Assembly (NCBI RefSeq): GCF_963676685.1
Contig: NC_092356.1
Span: forward strand, 43,177,601-43,241,600
Length of the DNA: 64,000 nt
Reading direction: 5' to 3'
Source of the DNA: Mytilus edulis
Taxonomy: Eukaryota; Mollusca; Bivalvia; Mytilida; Mytilidae
The position numbers and the translations under genes were made by a program. Under the pieces are notes generated by a model. The model made no database searches, had not been told where the DNA came from, and saw only the letters and a list, made by a program, of their open reading frames with translations. This document shows positions 25,848 to 39,100 of the stretch, piece by piece. Numbering within the stretch: position 1 is the stretch's first letter; the number at the start of each line of letters is the position of its first letter.

Positions 25848-25975
25848 TATAATGTGCGCACAAAACAATATAGTGTGCGCACAGAATAATATAGTGTGCG
25901 CACAATTTAAATATATTGTGCGCTCAACTTAAACATATAATGCGCACAATATAATATGGTGTGCGCCCAAACTTA
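25848..25975. repeat. Tandem array of GTGCGCAC-centred units (left)
   Basis: About six units of 20-25 bases, each with the palindrome GTGCGCAC or a one-base variant, separated by AT-rich spacers such as AATATAGT and TTTAAATATATT. Confidence 0.8.
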
Positions 25976-28205
25976 GGAAAACAGTTTTCACTTGACCATG
26001 AACTCATTTTATGGATCATTAAACAAGGTTAAGGGTTCGTGGTTTAGACAAAATCTCAGATACCAAATGCAATAGTTTGGTCGTATGAAACGATATTAAT
26101 GTGTAAATGTCCACTTGACAGGTGTCATCTGACCTTGATATCATTTTCAGGGTTTATTGGTCAATGTTAAGTATCTCAGAATTGGTTTATTTTTTAGATA
26201 TGATAATAAAGGTATAGTTTAACTGTATTTAATGTACAAAATCATTATATGACGCGCATGTTGCATAGGTTTGTTTCTCAGATACATTTGGTTCTTCAAT
26301 TCAGCAAGAAAATTGCACTCCCAAAGGCGCGCTTCAGCTGGCCCATAAACAAAAATATGTACTAGTTCATCGATAATGGACGTCATATTAAACTTCTTAT
26401 GTGTTTCTCGTTTTTTTATATAGATTAGACCGTTGGTTTTTCCGTTTGAATGGTTTTACACTAGTAATTTTGGGGACCCTTTATAGCTTGCTGTTCGTTG
26501 TGAGCCTAAGCTACGTGTTAAAGACCGTACCTTCACCTATAATGGTTTTCATTTATAAATTGTGACTTGGATCGATAGTTGTCTCATTGGCACTCATACC
26601 ACATCTTCTTTTATCTATCCAAAATATATACAAGAACCTTAAATTAAAATTCATAGAAGACCAACCCAAAGGCCAGAGGCTCCTGACCTTGGACAGGCAC
26701 GAAAATGCGGCGGAGTTAAACATGTTTAGTGAAATCTCAACCCTACTTTTATACTTCTAGCTAATGCAGATAAAAAAAACCACAGCAATACCGACAGTAA
26801 AACTCAGTTTAAAAGAAGTCCGTATCCGATGTCAGAATACATTACAAAAAAAACTTAACAAAATGACAATTGTACATAAATCAACAAAAGACTACTAGCA
26901 GTTACTGACATGCCAGCTTCCAGACCTCAATTAAACTGATTTAAAGATTATGTCTTAATCATTTGAATATCAAGCACAATGCCTCCCGTTAGAGGTTTAA
27001 TATCAAACCATCATAAAATATACGAGAAGAATATAACCCGTATTTGTATGAGCTATGGTGTATATATATATAGTTGTCTCATTGGTACTCGCATCGGTCG
27101 CAATCAATCGGGCCACACATTTTTGAATAAATGATGCCCCAAAACGGACCATATTTGGAAAAATTGAATCATAATTGTTCCGTTTGTTTTCAATATATAC
27201 CACTGAGGATTACAATTTCATTGACTATTCCTAAATTGCTTCGTAACATTTCAGTTTCATAATGAATACGAACAATATTATGTAAATATGTAAAATGAAA
27301 TCGATCAAAAATAGATACGATCAGTGACCTCTTGTCCTCTCTTCTTTTAATCAGAATGAAACTATAACTTCACCTGAAATATTTGTACACAACTCTTAAA
27401 AATTATAAATCATAATTAGCATACTGTTCTGTGTCGGAAACTTGTTATTTAGTAATTGTCGTTTATTGGTGTGGTTCATATATGTTTATCGTTTTGTTAT
27501 AGCCATTTTGGGCCTTTTATAGTATGCTGTTTGGTGTGAGCCAACGCACCGTAATGAAGACCGTACTATAATCTATAATTGTTAACCTTTAATAAATGTT
27601 GACTCGGAGAGCTGTCTTATTTTGTCTCATAGTGCATCTTCTGATTTATATATGTACTCAGTTTTATCTCTATTTGATCACAACTTCATTGTGAATTTCT
27701 TAGACTGAACACACCGTCACATTTCAATAAAAAAACAGTACGTTTTGAGTCAAAACCGTACTTAATCATGAACAAGCATAGTCATCTTTAATGATAAAAA
27801 AAAACCTTGTATACGTGTATTCAGTTTTCAGTGGATTTCACTTACTAGTACTCTACACTTTTACAATGAAAAAAAAAAGAAATAAAGTACAATGCATAAG
27901 TGCAAATAGTAGTTTTATATTTGTTACAAGAAAGTATTGCCAAGTCTGTTTCAAACCGTTCCAATAAACTCCGATATAAAGTGGAGGCTTCCATCGCATC
28001 TGTTGGTAAACCAAGTTTCACACGAAATAAACGTAACTTCTCCAGTATTCAGGAGTCGATACAAATGCAGTGACAATTTTTTGCTAGAGTATTTCCATGT
28101 AATCTAGCCCCATTTCAAAACGAACCTTATGCATATCTCCTTTCTACCACTTTACAAAGGAGCTCGAGACATTGAAGCCCCGTACCATGTGTAAGGTCAA
28201 AGAAT

Positions 28206-28455
28206 TTATCGCACATTATATTATGTTGTGCGCACATTATATTTAATTGTGCTCACAATATATTTAATTGTGCGCACAATATGTTTAAGTTGTGCGCACA
28301 ATATATTTAAGTTGTGCGCACAATATATTTAAATTATGCGCACACTATATTATTTTGTGCGCACACTATATTATATTGTGCACACAATATATTTACGTTG
28401 TGCGCACAATATAATATTTTGTGCGCACAATATAATTAAGATGTGCGCACAATAT
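28206..28455. repeat. Tandem array of GTGCGCAC-centred units (right)
   Basis: About eleven units of 20-24 bases built on TTGTGCGCACAATATA. Because the core is palindromic, each unit reads almost the same on both strands. The array shares variant order with the left array when inverted. Confidence 0.85.
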
Positions 28456-30708
28456 ATATTTTTTTCTTTGTCTGTCCCTAGCGGGTCTTCATTGAGCCTT
28501 ACGACCAACTGAATAAATTTATCAATCATCTTTGTTTTGACTTGAAAAAAATGTTTGTAATATTTTTTAGCCTTTTGTAGGCTTCTTGCGCATAACACAA
28601 TGACTATCTGAACAATTAACACTTTGAGCCTTGCAAAATGCGTCAACCAAATCAAACAGTTTTTACTAACCGGTTATTCGAATAATCGTTCGACCAACTT
28701 ACCGGTTAACCGATAGTTTAATTTGATGTTTGAAGGCCTTATACATTGTACCCTTCAAATGTACGTTTTTAATAATAGTTGTTTACGATAACTTGAAGTT
28801 TGTCCTTTGGCATTATAACATAAAAAAGAAGATGTTTATAAGACTGTCTGTGAGGATTCTTGGCGAAGTTTGACTTTTAATAATCTAAAACTACCTTATC
28901 TACTATATGGCGTTTGTAATAACTTCAGATTGAAAGATTAACAAACTTCTAGAAAATGTCTGAAACCGATGATTCTTTCATTTTCTCTTGATGTCACAAA
29001 ATTGATATAGAGTGTTTTAATTTTAAATGATTAAGCGTGTTACTCGTATTTCAAGTATACATTAATTATAACGTTCACGTTGATTTGCATTTCACAATTT
29101 TTAAGTTGTTATTTCGTTTAAAGTGTGACAAAGCCTTGCACGATTCAGATGAAGGTCTACACAATAAAAGAACAAAAATATAATGAAGTAAGTCATAAAT
29201 TTAAATCGGATTACTGATTTTAAGTTAGTTTTAACAAAAACATGTATACTTATGATGTTTAATTAAGATCTTGCCCCGAGGTTATAGACCAGTTATTAAA
29301 TAAACCTTATATTTGTTTTATTATTTTAAAGACGATTGTCTAATATTAGACATAAGCAATCATCATGTGGGTCTTCATTTAGTTTATAAGTAAAAATCTT
29401 CAATACATACAATATCATGTCTACTCGCTTACACACATATATGTTCACAATGATATATATTGAAATGAAATATTAATATGCTTTCTTCATGCATAAAACA
29501 TAAATAGTAGTGTACTCTTTCAGCTAAAACGGTAACGTGTTACTGATACATGTACCTTTCCGATTTGTAGAGATTATAATTATGTAGCTGATAGAATAAA
29601 AACATAATTATTCAAAACGGAATGCAAAGTAAATTAAAATATCTACCTTATTTCAGCTTTTCCTAAAAAGTCGTAGAATTAGTAATATATGACTATGTTA
29701 ATAGTTGCTATGGTTACCCTTAAAGTTAATAAAATGTGTTAACTTGCTGTCAGTTGTCCTCCTTGATATTTAAAATAAATTTCTATTTTTTGTTTTGTTC
29801 GGGTAGGTAAAACTGGGTGATTTTTTTTTTATATTATGACAGCTATTTTTAAAACTTGAAAATAGGTAGGATATATATTGCTCGAAAATAAAAACTGTTT
29901 GTGCGACAATTGTGGTATCAAATTTTCAGGGTAGTATTTGTTTTGTATATTTATGGAAAAAAAATTAAATTAGAATAAATGAGTAATATACAGTTCTTTA
30001 ATGTGTGCCAATAAATTTTAAAATGAATATGCCTGTTTCACTCAGATATTGTCGTCAATAAAATGAATTTCTATGCAACTGTCATACAATTGCGCTGTTT
30101 TATTAGATATGAACCAGGTTGCCTGTAGCAAGTCAGGAGTGTGACAGTTATTTTCTATTCGTTTGATGTGTTTGGGCTTTAGATTTTGCAATTTGATAAT
30201 GAACTTTCCATTTTGATTTTTAATTGGAGTTCATAACCATACTTTTTTTACAAAAATCAATTGAAAGTTTCTCTCATGTCTGTTCACACTATAAGACACT
30301 TCATTAGCAGAGGTGTGCACCTTACAAAATTGCTCAAACAGAGTTCTGAGGTAGAAAGTCTAAATCATCACAGCATATTGTACGCTCTGCGTTCACAATC
30401 ACGAATTAACTCATCGGTACGATACATAAAAAAGAAGATGAGGTATAATTGTCATTGAAACAACTCTTCACAACCGACCAAATGACACAGAACTTAACAA
30501 CTATAGGTCACCGTACGGTCTTTAACAATGAGCAAAGTCCATGCCGCATAGTCAGCTATACGAGGCCCCGAAATGAAAAGGTAAAACAGTTCAAACGAGA
30601 GAACTAACGGCCTCATTTTTTACAAAAAATGAACGAAAAATAAATATGTAATATATAAACAAACGACAACCACTGAATTACCGACTCCTGACTTGGGACA
30701 GCTACATA

Positions 30709-32574
30709 TACTGAGCCAAAAAAGTTTTGCAACAAAATGTAAAATTTTATCTTATTACAAAATTATAAAAACATATAATCTTAATACTGATAAAATGGAA
30801 TTATGACAAGTTAGATCTGAAGCAAAATGCATGTTTATCACTCACATTTGCTAGGAATTTCTTTGTATGGAGCGCAGTAGCGTCAAAATGCGGAAATGAG
30901 TATAGTGTTATTCAAAATCAATTTCTCGTCTATGCTCCACGCAGTCGGAAACCCGGTTGAAATAGGACAAAAGAATCGAAGCTGTTTGTTAGAGAAGGCG
31001 ATAAATGCTTACTGTAATGTTTACTATAGTGACAAAATTTGTAAAAGTTAATAGAAACAAACAAAATTACAATATTCTTCTCAATTACGAAGTGTTTTAT
31101 TTTAAAAACACCATTTGCATAAGTTTTCTATTTATCTAGTACATAGTAATTAAGCAGAACAATTAGATATCAAGTCGACGACATGGGTATCTTTCAAGTT
31201 CGATGTAGAAAATGCATAACCTCCGATTTTAAAAAAAAAATTCTACGGACGGAAACATATCAATCTATTAGTTCAGTAATTTTCGTGTCTGCCCTTCCAT
31301 TATGTGACTCAAGAAAAAATCAAAAAATGGGTCACAATTGTATCGAAAAGAGAAAATCGAGTGCACCTTTTTATGTTAGGGCGTGTTTGAGTTTAATATT
31401 TTGTCTTGATATCTTACAAAGCAAGACCATTTCATACATCGTCTCGCTTCAGATTCTATCATTTTTATATATCAAAGCTACAGGTTGACTTTATAACATA
31501 AAAAAAAATCACAGTACTATACAGATGAAATATATGGGTCAAGTGAAATACCAATCTAATGAATCACAAAAACAGAGTAGGTGTGTTCGAATAGCTATAA
31601 TTTTACTGAAAGTACTTGACGACAGTCTTTCAAGTTGGATGATGAAAATGCATATCTTCGAAAAATTATATTTTTTTGTGTGTGGTAACTAGGTTTTATT
31701 GTTTTCAACCACTAAAAATACATAGTCTGCCCCTCCACGAAATATTTAATTAGACTTTTTTTAAATGTTTATGAATTTTCGAAAATTCCACCTGACAACC
31801 GATCATACAATAGTTTTAAGTTGAATCAATGCAGACAAGATAATTAAAAGATGCTCATTAGCTAGTTGATACGTTTGTCTTTTAAAATACAACTGACATA
31901 TAAGGATCGTAATGGTGCAATGTGGGAAAAGTTATCGGTTTCCAAGAGCAAAATTGGCAGCGCGTCATCCCTACAATGGCTCCCATTTCTACGATTGTTA
32001 AAATGAACTGGCGTAATGGGGAGATAATTTTGACGAAGTAGAATCCTGACTGCACGTGCATTAATAAAGGATTGGCAAGCCCTTCAGTAGCTGCCCTTCC
32101 TCTATGCACTACTCTTCTGGCCGGAATAAACTTGTCCCGTGTTGACGTTTAACGAAGGTAGTGCTCCTCCCTCTGTGTTAGCTTTTTTTTGGGGTCTACC
32201 AGATATCAGTCTGTCCTGTGCAATTGTAATTTGTCGATATCCGGCATCAACCATCCCAAAAGCTTTCTGGCGGTCATTTTCGGGTAGGCCTGGTTGAAGC
32301 CCCATGCAATTTTTCTAATGTTTATGTGTTTTTCTTGCCAATGGTGTGTCGCTGAATGTTAGTGAAAAACATTTCAAATTTCGTTTTAAATGTATAGGTA
32401 CAGAAGGTAAAACGTCAATTACACGTGCAAAGCTTAAATGGCGCGAAATCAATCACCCAGAAAAAAGTACGCCTGTTTAAAATTACAGGTAGACCTTAGG
32501 TTTATATAAAATTTGGTCAGAAACATTTTAAAAAAAAATGAAAAAAAGTGTTGCTTAACTTTTTTGGCTCAGTT
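30709..32574 (-). mobile_element. Decayed DNA transposon, Tc1/mariner-like, nested in another repeat
   Basis: Inverted ends of 23 bases (CTGAGCCAAAAAAGTT then GCAAC, 21/23 matching) lie at 30711-30733 and 32550-32572. TACATA occurs on both sides (30703-30708 and 32575-32580), and the outer flanks join into one copy of a dispersed repeat. On the minus strand from 32305 a reading frame includes ENDRQKAFGMVDAGYRQITIAQ-type sequence, resembling the N-terminal helix-turn-helix of Tc1-family transposases. Stops and frameshifts follow. No DDE/DDD catalytic region can be read, so it is inactive. A 6-bp duplication is unusual for Tc1 (normally TA), leaving the superfamily uncertain. Confidence 0.6.
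32102..32305 (-). pseudogene. Transposase N-terminal fragment
   Basis: The open stretch resembles a homeodomain-like HTH (KAFGMVDAGYRQITIAQDRL) followed by a GRPQKK linker, as in Tc1-like transposases between DNA-binding and catalytic domains. The frame is lost after about 67 residues; a further open stretch at 31882-32109 is not recognisable. Recognition rests on motif resemblance only. Confidence 0.5.
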
Positions 32575-34605
32575 TACATACAGATTGTAGTGGGGTTAAA
32601 CATGTAAGCGGGATCTTAACCCTCCCCTAACAAGGACAGTGGCGTAACAGTACAAGATAAGAACGAACTATAAAAATCAGTTGAAAAAGGCTTAACTCAT
32701 CAGATGGATACAAATAGTAATACTACACAGAGTAGACGTGGCCGGGTAGTTATATATCCCAACAACAAAAAGAGACTCTAAGTACTGAGTTGGGCCAGTA
32801 CTCGCAGTTACTGGCAGCTTGTTAAAAGCCATAACAACTAATAAAACAAATCATGCATCTAAGATTAAATATACACCACAGCTACAAATGTAGATTGTTA
32901 CGATATCTCTGTTTCACAAATTACAGCCGACATATTTTCGTAGTGTTAGATCCAGAACTTATGACATTTTGTCAGAGTTGGATTTGCATTGCTCTGATGA
33001 ATGCATATGTATCCAACAGGATACAAGCTATAAAGTTCGTTATGATGACTTACTACTATTCTTTATTCCCGTTACTATCGTGTTTATAAAAATGAGAAAA
33101 TATGATTTTATTGCCAATAAAATAACTATCCATTAGAACTGTGGGTAAGCAATTGTTAGCCGCCGCACAGCATAGTACGGTTTGTTTTACTTTCATTTGC
33201 TGGAATGTAAGAATATATCAACACCAAATGCGATTTATCCCTGAATTTTTTAATGGCATATTGTAACGTTAACACTACAGTACCAACTCATGACCGTAGT
33301 ACTGCATACACTTTTGTATCATGTGAATTCTTAATCGGGTTTTTGGTCGTAGTCAATCTTTGATTTTTTTTTAGTGTTTCGTTATCGTTGTTTGTGTTTT
33401 GTCAATTTTCATTTTTGTCATATAAACCACTATTTATTCGACTGTTCTTTTCATAACTACTTGAATATACGGCACTGATAGCATTTTGTATTGTAACATA
33501 TTTTTATTATGAAAAACATATAATGCACATCCAGTTTTTGCAGTCTATTATTATCTGTTGAAAATAAACTGTTACCCAGAGTGTTAAAGTATCCATTGTT
33601 AGAAAAAGTGAAGGTTGAACTGACTTCTTTTATTTGTTTCTGATGCTTGGACGCTATGTAAAAACAGAATAAATTATCTTATAACTATTATATACAGGAC
33701 CACCATGCAATTTTTCATATGTGCTTGAAACGCCATGTTTAGATACATTTTGGTTGTACTGATAAAAAAAAAAAAAAATAATATAGTGATTTATTTGACG
33801 CACACAATTATGAAGATGTTTTTAAATGAAAGATTCATTGCATTGCATGTTCCATGTTGAAGGCCGTACTGTGACCTTAAATGGTTTACCTTTACAAATT
33901 TTGACTTGGATGGGGCATTCATTGGCACTCATACCTCATCTTCTTATACCTATTGGCTGTTTTGTTGGTTTGAGAGTGTTTTTTTAAAGAGTTGAAATGA
34001 GTCAACCGTTTATAGAAATGATGGGCAAGTAAGTATTTAAAAAAATTTGTTAAATATATTAATAAAGATTAAAAAAGATCAATTAATGTAGCAGACAGAT
34101 AATTTGTATAAATATATTATTCAACCGGTTTTTGGTGGGGTTTGTGTTGTTTCGTCTTTAGCTTTTAATGTTGTGTTTGGTGAACTTGTGATTATCGTTT
34201 CGTCACTTTTCGTTCTTTTTTATGCCTGGCATTATCGACTTCAAGTGTGCGTTCGCCTATATTCATTGATTTATAACTTATAAATAGAATATCTGTTCAT
34301 TTTTCTACAGTAAAATTCTTTTGTTTTGTTCTAGGCATAGTATATTGATCACCCCATAGTTTTTGGTGGGGTTCGTGTTGCTTAGTCTTTAGTTTTCTAT
34401 GTTGTGTCTTGTGTACTATTAATTGTAAGTTTCTTTTTCTTTAGCTTTTAGCCATTGCGTTGTCAGTTTATTTTCAATCTATGAGTTTTCCGCTAGATCT
34501 TTCACTCCTCTTTGACTAATGTTTTGAAAACTTTATTGTTGTAAGCTAAGGCAATATGTTCAGCTCATGATGTATGTCTTGTTATATGGTTGGGTTGCTA
34601 TCTCA

Positions 34606-34697
34606 CATCTTCGCTAGCCAAGGGTTACGATCCACTTTCGCTCTCTTCAAGGGTTACGATCCACTCTCGCTCTCTTCGTCCTTGGCTAGCGAAGATG
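34606..34697. mobile_element. 92-bp mini-element with 18-bp perfect TIRs and 8-bp target duplication
   Basis: CATCTTCGCTAGCCAAGG at 34606-34623 is repeated as its exact reverse complement at 34680-34697. CTATCTCA flanks both sides (34598-34605 and 34698-34705). The core is two tandem copies of a 29-base unit starting AAGGGTTACGATCC. An 8-bp duplication fits the hAT superfamily. It is far too small to code for anything. Confidence 0.75.
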
Positions 34698-35339
34698 CTA
34701 TCTCATTGATTTGTACCCTTCCTTTACATTTACCAGCCAAGTTTGTCTACTACCAGAAGCCCATTACATCATAGACTTTCTTAATGTTACGTTTGACTAC
34801 CTTTTTTCTTCGTTTGTTTCAAAATTGTGGTGTTACGTAAGTTATTGTTTACAGATATTATGTATTATGTATTGTCAACTCGTTCTACATGTAATTAGCA
34901 AAATATTTTTTCAGTCATATTTCAAAATTCCACTTAAATGAATTTAATTTTTATTTGTTTCATAAAATAAAAAGCATAAACAAAGACATTCTAGAATGTT
35001 TCATGAATAATATTTTAATGTACACCATGATAATATGCATACTATTTACAACAATGGAGAATGATTCCAAATGAACATCAATTATCTAACGTTTGCCATC
35101 ATGATGAATAAACAGATACTTAGTACAAATAAGATTCAAATATAACTAAAAGACTAATGTTAATTATAAAAATTAAAACCATAACCATCCTTTTTCATTG
35201 TCAAATGCCGAATTGTTGTCTATAATAGTTTACATCAACTTCATGTAAACTATGGTGGATAGTTGTCTCATAGGCAATCATACCCCATATCTTTTTTTAT
35301 ATAGTATATATTAATTTATCTACATTATTTTTACTTAGA

Positions 35340-35830
35340 TGGTATATGTGTCACCGTCAGATGACATATTTATTGAACCGGGGAAAATTCCGACGTCCAA
35401 TTTGAGAAATATAAGCACTGAATTAAAGTTATATGAAAAGAAACCCACATTGGAAAAGTTTTCAACAAGAGTGCTTTTAAAACTGTGTTTGACTCGACTT
35501 TTATAGTATGTTAATTCGTAAATCATATAATTTCAAAAACGAAAACTAGCAATGTATGTGGGGTCATTTTGCTAGACTATATACGTGACAGCACCAATAG
35601 ACACTGTTTAAAGAACCGAGGAATATTTCCGACGCACTTTTCGAAAAATATAAACTTAATATGAACACAATATTTAACAGTTAGAACAACAAAACACATG
35701 GAGGAAGTTTGAAAATAGATTGTTTCCTAAAACCGAGTTTGACTCGACTCTTGTAAAATGTTCAATAAAAGATGTTCTTATTCTTACATCATGCAATTTA
35801 AAACAAATGTGTTGAGAAACACTAACAGAA
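35340..35830. repeat. Diverged tandem pair of about 245-bp units upstream of cyclase A
   Basis: Both units contain GAACCGNGGAA, a TCCGACG block, a GAAAAATATAA-like block and TTTGACTCGACT, with offsets of 236-249 bases. Similarity is moderate. No reading frame is conserved between the units, so I do not call a gene. Confidence 0.5.
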
Positions 35831-36107
35831 GTCAGAAAAGTATTCAGTCTTAAGACCGTGTAAAAACTGTTGGCTAATATGTAAAATGATTGCATTTATA
35901 TTAGTCTGCTAATTTAGAAACATGTGTCTCTATTATCAAAATAACCGTTTAATATCAAGACAAAATTCTTAAACGTGAATCAAGTTCCCCAATGAAAAAA
36001 AAGATAGATGACATGAATTTAGATCGGAAAAACATAACATTATAATCACTGAAGAGACATGTATTGTCGAAATACGCATCTGGTGCAACAAAATTGGTAC
36101 CGTTAAT

Positions 36108-36113
36108 TTTATT
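36108..36113 (-). terminator. Candidate polyadenylation signal, copy B
   Basis: AATAAA on the minus strand about 80 bases after the copy B stop, matching the spacing in copy A. It lies at the edge of a dispersed repeat (about 36030-36110), so it may be coincidental. Confidence 0.35.
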
Positions 36114-36192
36114 ATAACACATTAATGAACATTATTATTACATTTGTGAAATGAACAGAATTGAGACTGTAATATTTTTTTAGATAGCACCA

Positions 36193-39100
36193 CTAGTGAG
36201 GTAAATACGACTTCAGACCTGAAATAGAAATGTTAATCTTTGTTCAAATGCAATTTGTTTCATTACTCTATTTATAATTATTATGGTCAATTATATTGGC
36301 ACGTATTGCTCTATATAATTAGCATTTCATGCAAGTCAGGAGTCTTTGGCCTTTGTTAGTCTTGTATGGTTTTTTTTAATTTGAGTTAATTTATATGTTT
36401 TGAAGTTAGTATGACGTCCATTTTTACTGAACTATAACACAATTGTATTTAGGGGCCAGGTTAGGACCACCGCCGGTCGCAGTATTTTCTCGCTGCGATG
36501 GAGACCCATTGATGACCGTCAGCTGTAATCTACTCTTTGTTCGAGTTGTTGTCTATTTGACATATTCCCCACTTCAATTCGCAATGTTATAGTCTCTGGT
36601 AGTGTTTTTGTTTAGGTGTATTGTCGACCCAATTTTTAATTTTTCATTCATAACGTTGATGTTTCAAAATCGTTCAGTAACCAAATTTACTCTCAATTGG
36701 AACAAGTAACTTACGCAAGCCAAAATAAGTATATAATTAATATATATATATAAGTTCCATCTACAACATTGTTTAAGAAAATCAAGATCAATTCAACTAC
36801 AGCCTTCAATATGAAGTTTTGTGGACATACGGACATCACCATATCAAATGGATATACGTTCTATTATTTCAAAAACAACAGTTATGAAGAGTTTCACTAA
36901 TCTTTAATAATATGCGATCTTACCTCCTGATTTTTCAGTGTTTTGCAAAAGACATTCTGGTGAAGGTGATCTAGAAGAATCATTATCGTCATCAGATAAG
37001 AAACCATCACGATGAAGTAACCAGTATGTACGAACGTAACCATGAAAAGCATTCAAGACATCTCGATCATGCTGTAATGTAATATAAACTTTTGCTGATA
37101 GTTATTGACTTTTAATCATTAGGAATAAAGATGCATACATGTGGAACATGGAAGATATTAACCACGGGTTCAATATTAGTAAGTTGAAGTCATATCTTCG
37201 AAAATGTAACGGACACACTCTATAGTTCTGTCTTAAGCTTTATTATGTATAATTATGTATACTTCAATTTGGTCGCTTTTCGTTTTATCTTTTGGAAGGG
37301 TGTTTCCAGTTTCTTTTTGACAGATGAGTAATGATGGATATATCACACGCTGCTACCATTTAGTCGTTTCTGTTCGTGGAATGTAAGTAATGGGTAATAG
37401 CGTCTGCATAGACATAATTTAGTTGCCACTAGCACTTTTTAAATCAAATATGTTTATTCAATATTTTTTTTCTGTTGATAGATATAGGAAGATGTGGTGT
37501 GAGTTCCAATGAGACAACTCTCCATCCAAATAACAATTTAAAAAAGTATACTATTATAGGTCAATGTACAGCCTTCAACACGCAGCCTTGGCTCACACCG
37601 AACAACAAACTATAAAGGGCCATTCAAACGGGAAAACCAACGGTCTATGTATGTTTTTGCCTAAAACATTTTGTCTTGATAGTATATTTAGTGAAGAGAA
37701 TCAGTATTAAACCGTTAGATTAATCTTCTCCAGCCATACACCCTAACATTAGTGGTGTGAGATACTGTCTCTTGAAAATTATTTAGATCTTTCGAAAGAC
37801 ATCACAATGAAAGGATTGGTTTTTTTTTGTCAAACATACAAAAGGGTAATACATGAATTATTGAATTGATTAAATCATTATATTTAATACACACTTTCAT
37901 TTCATCATCACGTCTTTCTTCCATAATAAATCCACCAAAGGCATTTAACAAATCTCTAGTGGTAAGGCTTATTTGTATCTTGTTGCCTACAAATAAAAAT
38001 CATTTATATTTTATAAGATATAAATATGACCATTTGCATGCATGGAATATGCATAATACAATTTTTCTTCTCCATTTGTTCTTTCAAAGATGATTGATTC
38101 AACTGCCAAAAACAAGGAGACAATAAAATGTGTCAAAGGTTGTTTTAAAGATTGCCTTGGGACTAGACAGATAACTTAGAGTGACAGTAGCTTACAAATG
38201 TTTATATCTCGTTAATTGATAAGAAAGAGACATGCAAAGGTGACAACCAAGCCGATGGGAAACACATAAACCCCAAAAAGAAGTAGGACCAAGGGCGTCG
38301 ACAAGGTGAAATACTGCTGCTATGCGTGCATCATTCGTAATACAAATTCGCCCTCGGTCAGAATTTCTCAATCGATTAATTTACTGACCAGACTACTGAA
38401 ATTATTGTTTTAAGATCTATATCGGAAATAGATATCGTAGAAACTTTGGACTCGTTCACATCGTATCGGTCATCCAGTTCGTGATTGGGATTGTTTAAAC
38501 TGTTTAGTGTCGATTCTAATAAATACATACACTTGTTAATATACATCTAGTCCGTATAGTGTGTACATGCATTAGCGTATATTATTAACTGATTTATGTA
38601 AAAAGTAAAATCACAAAAATACTGAACTCCGGAAAAAAATCAAAACTGAAAGTCCCTAACCAAATGGCATGATCAAAAGATCAAACGCATCAAACGAATG
38701 GATTACAACTGTCATATTCGTGACTTGGTACAATCATTTTCTCATGCAGAAAATGGTGGATTGATCTTGGTTTTATACATGTTATAGCTAAACTTCTCAC
38801 TTGTATGACAGTCGCCTGACAACGATGTGTGAACAAAACAAATAGACATAATAGGTAAAAATGTCACAAATACAGCAGTCAGTATAATCTAAAACACCAT
38901 ACATATAAATAACAAAGAAACATAAAATGGCATATAGACCAAGCATATTATCAAAAATTAAAGACAATTAAACGTCAGACAATTGATGAGAGGGGATTTA
39001 ACTGCTAAGTAATGAAAAGAAAAGACTTTTATTGAGAATAGTACAGATCTTGCAGGTAAAGTTGTTTGTATGAACACATATGTACATTTTCCTATATCTA

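Larger units (their letters stand above)
25821..28484. mobile_element. 2.66-kb element with inverted ends and subterminal GTGCGCAC arrays
   Basis: The left end CCCGCTAGGGACA and the right end TGTCCCTAGCGGG are inverted copies, each followed inward by a short A/T run and an array of GTGCGCAC-centred units. The order of unit variants in the left array matches the reverse complement of the right array, so the inverted ends effectively exceed 100 bases. The middle (about 26000-28200) holds other dispersed repeats and no coding region. Non-autonomous element is the simplest reading; two independent arrays is the alternative. Confidence 0.6.

Noticed and set aside
28206-28455. Regularly spaced repeats resembling a CRISPR array
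   Set aside because: Spacers are AT-rich variants of each other, not unique; the repeat is a short palindrome; the genome is clearly eukaryotic.
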